Of a stretch of 64,000 nucleotides of DNA, positions 22,201 to 34,200 are shown in pieces. The stretch is from Neostapfia colusana (lineage: Eukaryota; Streptophyta; Magnoliopsida; Poales; Poaceae). The notes under the pieces are model-generated. The model did no database searches. It saw nothing but the letters and a program-made list of their open reading frames with translations, and was not told the origin of the DNA. Position numbers and translations under genes: made by a program. Every line of letters starts with the position of its first letter. Within the stretch, counting starts at the first letter, position 1. Location: assembly GCA_030760725.1 (NCBI GenBank), contig JASWHV010000012.1, positions 42,749,652 to 42,813,651 of the forward strand, given 5' to 3'.

Positions 22201-25200
22201 CTGGAGAAGTTCGACGGGACGGTCAACCCGTTGAGTTTCTGCAGATCTACTCCACTGCCATTCTAGCTGCAGGGGGGATGAGGCCATCATGGCCAACTAC
22301 TTCCCAGTAGCTTTGACCGGGTCAGCTCGGTCATGGCTCATGAACTTGTGCCAAGGGTCTGTGACCTCCTGGGAAGAGTTGTGCCGTCAGTTCACGACCA
22401 AATTTGGGAGTTCCTACATCCGACCGGGCTTAGAGGCCGACCTCCACACCATACAACAGCAACCGGGAGAGCCGCTGTGCTCATTCATCCAACGCTTCTC
22501 CCAGGTCAGGAACATCATCCCCCGCATCTCCAACGCATCCATTGTCCTCGCCTTTCGACAAGGCGTCTGCAACAGGGAGATGCTCGAGAAGTTGTCCACG
22601 CATGACGTGCAGGATGTCTCCGAGCTCTTTAGCTTGGCGGACAAGTGTGCCAGGGCCGCCGAGGGCCGAAACTGGCACACACTGCCCAACAGGGGGTGTG
22701 AGTCCGCCAGGGAGAGTTCTGGCGGCAAGAAGATCGACGGCAAGGACAAGCCGCTGGCTAGGGCTCACATTGCAGTAGCAGCTACAGGGAGCTGGGGGCC
22801 ACGCACCGATAAGCGCGCACGTGAGCCGTCTAGCAGCGAGTATGGTGCCCAGCGGTGCCCGGTCCACGATACTAACCGGCACAGCGTCAGCGAATGCCAG
22901 GAGATCCAGAGGCTAGCGGAGCGCTTCTGAGAGCTCTGACAGCAGCGCCAGGACGGTGCGCCCTCTCGATAGCAGGAGGGCAAACAGAAGGCTGGTCCGG
23001 AGGATGCCGACGACCAGGAGATGGAGTTCCAAGACGCCAAACGGGCGTTAAAGATCCTCTACGATCAGGAAGAGGACTCCGGTTCCGACCATAGCGAGCG
23101 TCGCAAGACACTCCATACCTAACCAGGCGGTCCCACTTCCATCAAAGAGTGAGCGGCCTAGGGAAGGGCCGCCTGGTGCCTCGGCAGAGTTTTCTCGAGG
23201 AGGAGTGTCAAACCTATCCCCCGGCCGGCACGAGCATGTCTCCCAGGTGCGTCCGTTTTGCTGAAAGGGTAGGAACCTCTACCCTGCCACAGGCCATAGG
23301 ACACCTCTGTAAGTCCGCTTTGAAGTAATGGTAGACTATTTTTTCTTTTTCTCTTTCTTGTAAGGGTAACATAGGGACCGGGGACAGAGCTTAGAACAAC
23401 TAAAGTCCCGGAAGGGTCCAGGCTCTCTTGGTATCCGGGATGAACCGCTGCCTTCTAGCACAGCCTGTAGCCCCCTATTGCTCGAAAGAAGTCAGAAATA
23501 AGAAAAAATGGGTCCTGACCTGTGTGCCCCATTACAACCTATATTGGCTCATGCATAATAGTTATAAAATGGCGTGTTCGGAGCCGTCCCACGCGCTAGT
23601 TCTATACGCTAGACCTACATATTTGAGGTGGAATTGGTTCGTCTCCAAACTGTCTAGTGGGTCAAGACGACGGTGGCCCGAAACCAGAGCCCTGGTTTTC
23701 ACCGGACCCCTCTAGTCACTTTGCTGCGACTACCCTCGCGCGAGCGAGGTGCCAAAGCGGGGGTCCTGCTCACCGTAGTTAGGAGAGCAGTCCAAGTACA
23801 TGGTGCATCTTGACTCTAAGGCTACCAATAGAATGGAAAGTATGGAACCCTCATATTTGGCTTAAGTATTGCCCTTTCTCTAGAAGTACGACAGAAGCTA
23901 AGTAAAAGTGGACTCCCAACTCGCATCAGACAGGGCGAGCGAGAGTATTCTTATACCAATCCACAACCTGCTGCCTACTTTAGAAAAGGGATTTCGTGCT
24001 TTGGAGTAGCGCCATGTCCCCTGCGCTAACAATGCGGTAGCAGACAACCTTTCAATAAAAGCCTCTCCATGGACTCCGGTCTCCGAAGGCACCTTTGAAA
24101 GGAAGCTACTGCGCCAGACAGCCTGGCCTGCCGAACCAGGCGAAAGGGGGCGAGCCCAACACCTCGAAGTTGTAGTCTCGACGGCCCTGCAACCATGGCG
24201 CCCGCCAAGGATCGTATGCGTCACTAGGGACTCCGTGTGACCCGGCGCCCAAGATCCGAAGAGCTCAAGTAGGTTGATGCAGGGATCACGGAGGTCCGGA
24301 CCTTCTTGAAAGACAATATCCTTCCTGATGAACGTGTATCCCCTGAACCGATCGTTCGTACGACTAGAAGATACATAATGGTAGACGGACATCTCTACCA
24401 GTGTGGTGTGACAGCGATCTATTGCGGTGCATTACCCGGGAGGAGGGCTGCGAGATATTCGCAGAGATCCATGAGTGCGAGTGTGGCAACCGCTGTGTTC
24501 CACACGCTGGTCGATGAAGCCTTTCGACACGGTTTTACTGACCGATAGCCCCCCTGGATGCCGTCGAGCTAGTCAAGAGATGCGAGGCATACAGTTCCGT
24601 GCCAACCAGATCCACACACCGGTGCAGACGCTGCAAATCACCCTACCCTCATGACCGTTAGAGGCATGACGGCTGGCCACCCCGGCGCTGTGGCTTAACA
24701 GCGTTGGGAAGCCAGGCGGCACATGCCCCTGGATAAAAGCATCAACTGTATTCTAGGTGACCACTTCGCCCAAGCCCGGAGTCGTCCCAATAGGTCCACG
24801 ATGACCCGGACCCCCCCCGGAGGCCCGATGCTAACACCCTGCTTCATCCAGTTACTTGGTAGGTGCGCCCCCCTCACCAGGTGACCACACTTACCAGGGG
24901 GCCATCCCGATAAATCACGAGGGCAAGACATCGGACCGCTCCAGCAGCGAGCAGAAAGTTCAGAGTGCTGGCTACGACAAGACTGGAGACAAGGGCCGAA
25001 CTCCCTAGGGTCCCCACGTTGTCATGGGGCCCAGAAAGAGAGATACCCGCGCTGCCCGGGCCCCCCGGGTACTTACGCCACTAAGTGACAGGAGGAGCAA
25101 GCTCGGGAAATTAGCGAAGTACTGCTCGCACCAGCTAAGTCATTCTGAACCTTTGCGCTCCCTTGCCAATACAACTTCCCCTCCAAGCTTTTGCATATAT

Positions 25201-28200
25201 TATTGCATGCCCCTCGACGTGCATATAATTTCGTTTGCCTGCCTCGCCCTTGGCTAAATTCCTGCTACAAGGTGGAAACGCCTGAGGCACCTGTATTACC
25301 TTCGGACCTCCTGGCTACCTTCCACCTAGGATCCAGTAGTGCCGGAAGGACGCCTCCCCTCTTCAGAGTGCCTAGTCAGCAGGAGGTCTAAGGTGTGTAG
25401 CCTGCTTAGATCGGGCCTGCGTCCTAAGCAGGTGCGCCCTGCTCGTGTAGGCGTGGCTCCCAGAGTGCGGGGGGCCCGGACAGCACACCGCCCCGGGAGG
25501 GATGGTAACCGGGGTCCGGATGTTGATACACTGAATTGCCCAGATCCCGTAGCTTAGCAGATGACCATAACCCATAATGGAGCCGTCGAGCAGAGGAAAT
25601 GCAACTACATGACACAAAGTATCCCTTGCCCTTAGTGTCTGTGCGAGTCACAAGGCTCCTGTCCATAAGGTTGTAGCTCCAACTTTCCCAAGCAAATCAC
25701 TCTCAGACTCCCAAAAACTGACGCCTCCCGAAGGCCCTGGAGTTTGTGTTCTACGTTGCATCCGTTGCTAGAGGGTCATCGTGACTGGTCAAAATAAACT
25801 AGACGTTCGGACCTCGGCAACCGGTAAAAAGAAGCAGGTACATATCTATGGCAAGCAACAAAGAAACGACAACCGCTTGGGCAAGTTAAGGGACCATCCG
25901 ATCTTGGTGGCAACAAGGCTCAGGGGGGCTCACAGAAATGGAAGATGGCTCTACCTATCGGCCCAAATACCAAGCGACTGATAGATGGGAGATCAATAGA
26001 AACACTTTTTTTCATTCATCAATACAGAAATACAAGACAAGACTATGAAAGACTTAAAACAGAAACATATTCATTAACACTGGGGTCCCGACATACAAGA
26101 GAGGATACAAGGCAACTAAGGAACTCAAGTTGAGTAATCTTCTGCTCCATGGACTGATTGGTTGTCCCCCGAACCGATCTCTGAGCAGTAAGACAACCAC
26201 CATCTATTAGACCGAGGTCGGCAACAGTGCACGCTAGGTGATGACAACGATGACATCCTTGTGTTGTATCAGGCCATGCATGCTGGACCGCGTGGTAGTA
26301 ACATCCAGTATAGGGTGGGCAAAATCGTCGTCTATGACAGATTTTGTTGTCTACAACAGTACCCGGAGGAAGGCTTGATCACTCTCGACTTAGCTTCCCC
26401 CGGTACCGACAGACAGCCCTCTGGCGACAAAGCGCCTAGAGGACATGCTCCACCCGGCACTGACGTCGGGGCTCACTACGGATCGAAGACCCTGTCCTCG
26501 ACGGCGTCCCCAGCCATCGGCGTGCCATTAGGATGGCTTGTGCCTCTATCCGGGCCCGTCAGGGAAAGGGATGTATCAGAGAACCTCACCGAAGGCCGCA
26601 CACATACGAACATCTCGCAGAGGTAGATGAAGACGACCACCAGTGAGGAGACATCTGGTGGGCGAGAGCGTCTGGAAGCAGAGGTTTCCAGCGCGCAAGA
26701 GGAGGACGACGCGTGGTGAGGAGTGTCGTCTTACAACCACGAGGCCTCCTTTTATACCCATCCGCGGCCTCAGGCAGCACCACAGGAACGGCGATTGGGT
26801 TACCACCGCTGCACACCGTGGCTATTCGCCTCCTCCAGTAATGAGCTGAACTCAGGTCCACCCGCCAGCCGCTGATTGTGACCAGCTCATCGGCTGCCGC
26901 AAGAAAATAGCCCAAGGCGACCCCTCGAGCACGTCGCCCTAGCCCGCGCCAATGACGCGTAGGGCCTAAACCCACCAGTCAGGCACTAGAGGGATAGGCG
27001 AGTATGAACTCGGGAACGGCTGGCGATTCCCGAAGCGATGCAGTGCTTCTGCGGTCACGAGTGTGGGCTGATCTGCCTCTGGCCCAGGCCGGCCCCTCCC
27101 TGGCCCAGGGCGGCCAGAACTGGGCCAAGTGGGCTGGTCAGCCCTGGCCCAGGCCGGGGCCCCTTTCTAGAAGGTTTTTGAGTTTAATCTTCTTAGAGAT
27201 AGATTAAAAGATCCTTTGTAACAGATTAGGACTCTTGTAAGGGGGGGCTATATATACAAGCCAAAAACACCTCAAATTGTGAGAGAGATCAATACAGAAA
27301 ATTTTCCTCCACTTTTCTAACCCTAGCCGCCTCTCTCCCTCCTGCCCTAGCCGCCGGCCTAGCCTCTGCCCTAGCCGCCGCACAGCTCCTGCCCTAGCCG
27401 CCGCCTCCCTCTGCAGCCCTAGCCGCCACCAGGGGCTAGAACCAGCCGCCGCCCCTGATTTTCGCATCTGTTCCAGGAAGAACTCGGCGAGTTCTTCTCT
27501 GTTTCTCTGTTCTTCGATCTGATCAGCACCAGGGGTGCTTTCTACTCTCTCTGTCCTCTCTGTTCTGCACACAGGATCTACCCTGTTCTGATCTGCACCG
27601 CAGGTGCATAACAGATCTGTTCTGGCCGAACAGATCCGATCAGCACACCTGCAGAGCCAGAAACAGGGCTGAACAGGCCGGATTTCCAACAATCGTGGTA
27701 TCAGAGCCTGTTTCAACCCTAGGCTGAATTCTGCAAGATGTCGTCTACACCTACAAGCAGCGGCAGCGCCATCAGCCATGGCACACCCTCACCGGCAGCT
27801 CGTGAGGTGAACACCGGGACGGGGTTCCCCGTGCTCACCAAGACCAACTACGTGGAGTGGGCTGTCATGATGAAGATCAAGCTGAAGGCGCGGCTGCTTT
27901 GGAAGGCCGTGAAGGAGGGGAACGTGAGCGAGCAGGAAGACATGATGGCGCTTGACATCTTGGTCAGCGCTGTCCCGCCGGAGATGATCACGACGATCGG
28001 AGAAAAGAGGACGGCGAAGGAAGCATGGGACACGATCGCCATCATGCGGGTCGGGGCCGACCGCGTGAAGAAGACGACGGCGCAACAACTCCGGAAGGAG
28101 TTTGAAGACGCTGTCTTCAAGGATGGCGAAAGCGTGGAGGACTTCTCCCTCCGCTTGAGCGGCATGCTATCACGGCTTGCGTCGCTAGGGGAGGAGATAG

Positions 28201-31200
28201 GAGAAGAGAGGGCCGTGGAGAAGCTCCTGCGAAGCGTTCCAGAACGCTTCCAACAGATCGTGGTGGCGATCACGACACTGCTGGACGTGTCGACCCTCAC
28301 CTTGTCAGAGGTGACGGGCCGTCTCAGGGCGGCTGAGAACGCTTTCGACTCGACGCAGCGGAAGGGAGGAGTACACAATGGCCAGCTGTACCTCACTCGG
28401 GAGGAGTGGGAGGCACAGCGGAAGGAGGAGCGGTCTACCCAGTCCGCGGGTTCTTCTAAGAGGGGCGGCCGAAAGGGCCCGCCCAAGAAGAACGGAGGCA
28501 AGAAGGGAGGTTCCGGGAAGGATATTCCGCGGGACCAATGCAGGAAGTGCGGGAAGAAGGGCCACTGGGCCAGGGAGTGTCGGTCGAAGCCTAAGGAGGA
28601 GCCGCAGCAGCAGGCTTTCGTGGCAAAGGCGGAGGAGGAGGGCGCCTTGTTTATGACAAGGGTGGCCTCAGTACAGGAGGAGCCTGTACAGGAACGTCCT
28701 ATGCGCCCACTGGAGATAGTGGAGGGACGTGTCTTCGCTCACCGCAGCAACGACGATGCCTTTGACGACACTCGTTGGTACCTCGACACGGGCGCGACCA
28801 ACCACATGACGGGTTCGCGCGCCGTCTTCTCCGAGCTCGACGAAAACATCGTCGGAACCATCAAGTTCGGCGATAATTCCGTTGTGCGTATCCAGGGGAA
28901 GGGTACGGTCCTATTCGCCGCCAAGACGGGTGAGCACAGGAGGCTCACCGGCGTCTACCTCATCCCACGCCTCACCACCAACCTCATCAGCGTCGGCCAG
29001 CTGGATGAGGATGGCTACAGCATCACGGTGCAAGGAGGAGTGATGCACATACGGGATGAGCAGCAGCGTCTCCTCACACGAGTTCAGCGCGACGACAGCA
29101 AGTTGTACTCCATCAGGCTCAACATCACACGTCCGGTTTGCCTAACCGCGAGGCGTGATGATGTTGCGTGGCGTTGGCACGAACGCTACGGACACGTCGG
29201 CTTCCAGGCGCTTCGGAAGTTGGCACGAGAGGAGATGGTGCTCGGGCTTCCGCAAATTGATCATGTCGATCAATTGTGCGAAGCTTGCTTGGTCGGGAAG
29301 CAGAGGCGCTCCAGCTTCCCCAAGCAAGCTCGGTGGCGCGCGGAGGGCGCGCTCGACCTTGTCCACGGCGACATCTGCGGGCCTATCACGCCGACGACTC
29401 CAGGTGGCAAGAAGATGTTCTTGTTGCTTGTGGATGACATGAGCCGCTATATGTGGCTTTATCTTCTAGCAACCAAGGACAAGGCGCCAGACTTAATTCA
29501 GCAATTCAAGGCAACAGCTGAATTAGAGTCCGGGAGGAGGCTGAAGTTACTCCGTACTGATCGCGGAGGGGAGTTCACCTCACAGGAGTTCGGCGAGTAC
29601 TGCGCTCAGCACGGAGTACAACGTCAGCTCACAGCCCCGTATACGCCGCAGCAAAACGGGGTTGTGGAGCGGCGCAACCAGACGGTGGTCGGCATGGCGA
29701 GGAGCATGTTGAAGGCAAAGGGTATGCCCGGGATATTTTGGGGTGAGGCAGTTATCACGGCTGTCTATATCCTGAATCGATCCCCTACCCGCGGCCTCGA
29801 CGGGAAGACGCCATATGAAGCTTGGCATGGAGAGCGACCAGCCGTCAATTATTTCCGAACTTTTGGGTGCGTGGGGCATGTCAAGAACACGCGCCCCCAC
29901 CTGAAAAAGTTGGAAGACCGGAGTACTCCGATGATTTTTCTTGGCTATGCTGCAGGGACGAAGGGATATCGGATGTATAATCCGGCTGATGGGCGTACAC
30001 ACATATCACGTGACGTGATATTCGATGAGGCGGCCAAGTGGGACTGGGGAGAAGGAGCAGGAGAAGAGGACTACACCGCCTTCCACGTCGACTCCTTAGG
30101 TCCAGCAGGTGCTGGACCTGCTGTTTCAGCACCCGGAGAGGTGCTGCAGGGTCCGGAGGGGCCGAACAGCACCCCTGCAGTGCCCAGGAGGGGCACAGAA
30201 AGGTCTGTACAGACCCTAGGAGTTCCTACGCCAGCCTCTAGACCTGCTGGAGAGGGTCCAGCACCTGCAGCGTCGCCCCAAGGGCCCCTGCAGGGGCTGT
30301 CCAGCGCAAATCAGGGCTGGGACAGTCCTGCACGGGGGTCAGCAGCAGCGGGGGATTCCGGACTTGAAGATTCCAGCACCTTCGTCACGCCCCGGAATCC
30401 TCCACGGCCCATCCGCTTCGCCACGCCGCCGACGGACGTCGGCAGCAACGTCGACGCCTACCATGACGACAACGCTGCACTTCGGTTCCGCACGATGCGC
30501 AACGTGCTAGGAACCCTCACCCCTCCTGGTCGGGCTGAGCGCCCACCAAGCTTGGAGGAGGGGGAGCTTATGTTCACCACCGCGGAGGAGCCCACGTCCT
30601 TCGCCGATGCTGAGGAACACCCGTGCTGGAAACGGGCCATGCTCGAGGAGATGGAGTCCATAGAAGAAAACAAGACTTGGCAACTTGTTGATCTTCCTGC
30701 AGGACACAAACCCATTGGCCTCAAATGGGTGTTTAAGGTGAAGAAGGACGAGCATGGGGAGGTGGTGAAGCACAAGGCTCGACTGGTGGCAAAAGGCTAT
30801 GTCCAACGGCAAGGAATAGACTTTGACGAGGTATTTGCTCCTGTAGCTCGTCTCGAATCTATTCGCTTGCTCCTTGCAGTTGCTGCACACAAGGGGTGGG
30901 AGGTACACCACATGGACGTGAAGAGCGCCTTTCTGAACGGCGACTTGATGGAGGAGGTGTACGTCTCCCAACCCGCTGGCTTCATCATCGACGGAGCCGA
31001 ACACAAGGTGTATCAGCTCAAGAAAGCTTTATATGGACTTCGTCAGGCGCCCAGGGCCTGGAATGCCAAGCTCAACGATAGCTTGCTATCACTTGGTTTC
31101 CAGAAGAGTACGAGCGAGCACGGGATCTACTTCCGTGGAGCTGTAGAGAAGAAGCTCATCGTCGGTGTGTACGTCGACGACCTCGTGATTACAGGAGGCG

Positions 31201-34200
31201 GCACGATCAAGAAGTTCAAGGAGGAGATGATGAAGCGGTTCAAGATGAGCGACTTGGGTCTCTTGTCGTATTATCTTGGCCTGGAGGTGCGGCAGACCGA
31301 AGAAGGGATAAGCGTTGGGCAGGCGGCCTACGCTTCCAAACTTGTCTCTAAAGCTGGCCTGGAAGGATGCAATCCCTGTGCATTTCCCATGGAGCAAAGC
31401 CTCAAGCTTTGCAAGACAAGTGATAGCCCGTTGGTGCATGCAACGGACTATAGGAGTTTGGTTGGAGGGCTACGATACTTGGTGAACACACGTCCCGATC
31501 TTGCCTACTCGGTCGGGTACGTGAGTCGGTTTCTGGAGGAGCCCAAGGAAGATCACTTTGCTGCAGTCAAACGCATTGTACGCTACATAGCCGGTACAAT
31601 CAACTATGGAGTCTTCTATGCAAGAGGAGGAGACATGGAGCTTATTGGGTACTCGGATAGTGACTATGCGGGAGACGTGGAGGACCGCAAGAGCACAAGC
31701 GGGGTGTTGTTTTGTCTTGGAAACAGCCCCGTTTCATGGCAGTCCTGCAAGCAGAAGGTGGTGGCCTTGTCCTCATGTGAAGCAGAGTATATCGCAGCAG
31801 CTCAAGGAGCATGTCAAGGTGTATGGATGGCACGGCTGATGGAGGACTTAGCTGAAAAATCGAAGGCGCCGGTGCTGAGGGTTGATAACAAGTCAGCTAT
31901 AGACTTGAGCAAGAACCCGGTACACCATGACAGGAGCAAGCACATCGACGTCAAGTACCACTACATACGGGAGTGTGTGGACAGCGGTACTATTGTGCTT
32001 GAGCAAATCTCCACTCAAGACCAGATGGCGGACATCTTGACCAAGGCTCTTGGAAGACAAAAGTTCGTGGAGATGAGAAGAAGGATCGGGATTCTAGACA
32101 TGGGCCAGTGTCAGGATCAGGAGGAGAATGTGGGCTGATCTGCCTCTGGCCCAGGCCGGCCCCTCCCTGGCCCAGGGCGGCCAGAACTGGGCCAAGTGGG
32201 CTGGTCAGCCCTGGCCCAGGCCGGGGCCCCTTTCTAGAAGGTTTTTGAGTTTAATCTTCTTAGAGATAGATTAAAAGATCCTTTGTAACAGATTAGGACT
32301 CTTGTAAGGGGAGGCTATATATACAAGCCAAAAACACCCCAAATTGTGAGAGAGATCAATACAGAAAATTTTCCTCCACTTTTCTAACCCTAGCCGCCTC
32401 TCTCCCTCCTGCCCTAGCCGCCGGCCTAGCCTCTGCCCTAGCCGCCGCACAGCTCCTGCCCTAGCCGCCGCCTCCCTCTGCAGCCCTAGCCGCCACCAGG
32501 GGCTAGAACCAGCCGCCGCCCCTGATTTTCGCATCTGTTCCAGGAAGAACTCGGCGAGTTCTTCTCTGTTTCTCTGTTCTTCGATCTGATCAGCACCAGG
32601 GGTGCTTTCTACTCTCTCTGTCCTCTCTGTTCTGCACACAGGATCTACCCTGTTCTGATCTGCACCGCAGGTGCATAACAGATCTGTTCTGGCCGAACAG
32701 ATCCGATCAGCACACCTGCAGAGCCAGAAACAGGGCTGAACAGGCCGGATTTCCAACAACGAGCGGTCGCAGTAGTAGTCCCGAGGCAACCCCTCAGCTG
32801 CCACGCCGTGACCAGTCAAGTCAGAGTGAATACGACGATGCGCTGCCGCTTTGACCGAGTGCGCCCACTACGCCAAGGACGAACAACCTTTTCATCTCGC
32901 CGGTATGACCGCTCACCTACTGCGCAAAAATTTTCCGCCGCTTGATTCCCAGGAATTGCGGGACCAAACCCATGACGCGGAAGAGATAGGGGCCCCATCT
33001 GCGGGCTCAAAGCCTCCCATCGAGGTGGGCCTGGGGGCCACTATCGGTACCCTGCAAACTGGATACCCCCGCGTAATGGGTAAAAAGCACCTGGGTCTCG
33101 CCTTCCCAGCCTAGGCGGGTCCCAACGTAAGCCATGCGCTCTATGCCCCATGGGCTGTCCCAGAGTTGCAACATATCTTCAGGCTCTGAGCCTGACTACC
33201 GGCGGAGGATGGCTCAGGGACCGACAATGCGTCCAGTAGTGCCGGACCCCATCCTCTACCAAGGTGGGTTCCGGCGCTACCACGTGCCCGGAACCTCTGA
33301 GGCACACCTCCCAGCCGGAGAAGGCTCCGGAGGTGCCACGCGTCCTGCAGCTCCGGATCTGACCTCCAGCATGGGGGCCTCCGGTGCTGCCACGCGGACA
33401 GCGACTCCGGGCGAACTTTCCCCTTGGCGAAGGCTCCGGATGTACCACGTGTCCTGCAGCTCCGGATCCGACCTCCAGCATGGGAGGGCTTCGGTGCTGC
33501 CGCGTGCCCAGTGACTCTAGATCGCCCACTGCTCCTCAAGACGGCTCCGATGGAGACGCGTGACTCGGTGGCCGTCCACCCTAACGTCACCCCGACAGGC
33601 AACGGGCAGATGAACAAAGAGTAGAGAGGAAGGTGCGTTGTCAGGCCAAGCATTCAAGGTTCACGCCTTCCCCAGAAGCATGGCGCATGACGCACGCCTC
33701 TGTCCCCTGTCTGTGCACCATTACGGTGAAAGACAGGGCGGCGAGGCGTGACGGCGCAACAGTGCCGCCCAACGGTACAGAGCCGCCTAAACAGGGTGAG
33801 AAGACACAACGACAAGACGGGGACATCATCATCACCTGCTACCTGGGCAGAGGCGTCCGGCGGGACAGGCGACGCACCCTAACTCCGTCGACAGCGATGA
33901 TACGTGTAGCTGTAAATGCCTAGATCATGTATAGGCGCAGAGAGCCGCGGGGCCAACTGTCGGGCTCCGGGCTGCATTGTAACTGCCCTGGCCTTGAGCT
34001 ATAAAAGGACCGGGGCAGCCTCCGGGCAAAGGGTTCGCGACCCAGCCAACTCATTCTCGTATGCGAGCAAGCAATACACCAAGCACTCTCGTGGACGTAG
34101 GGTTTTACGCTCCGGCGGCCTGAACCACATAAATTCTCGTGTCCCTCTCTTGCCATTGCGCTCAGACCTTTGAGATCCTCTAGCCCCACCGAAAAAAGAA

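Larger units (their letters stand above)
27062..32758 (+). mobile_element. Intact Ty1/copia retrotransposon, recently inserted
   Basis: A complete 5,697-bp element: 630-bp LTRs at both ends, tRNA-iMet primer-binding site, one uninterrupted gag-pol frame, polypurine tract and 5-bp target duplication (ACGAG). Its two LTRs differ at only two positions by eye, which implies very recent insertion. It sits inside the older gag-only gypsy element, in the same orientation. Copia lineage was not fixed; a tree of the RT domain would decide. Confidence 0.95.

Noticed and set aside
27204..27779. Minus-strand frame of 191 codons over the copia 5' LTR, and its twin at 32271-32819
   Set aside because: The frame lies in a repeated LTR and is open mainly through GC-rich repeats; the twin exists because the LTRs are duplicated. 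No domain was seen.
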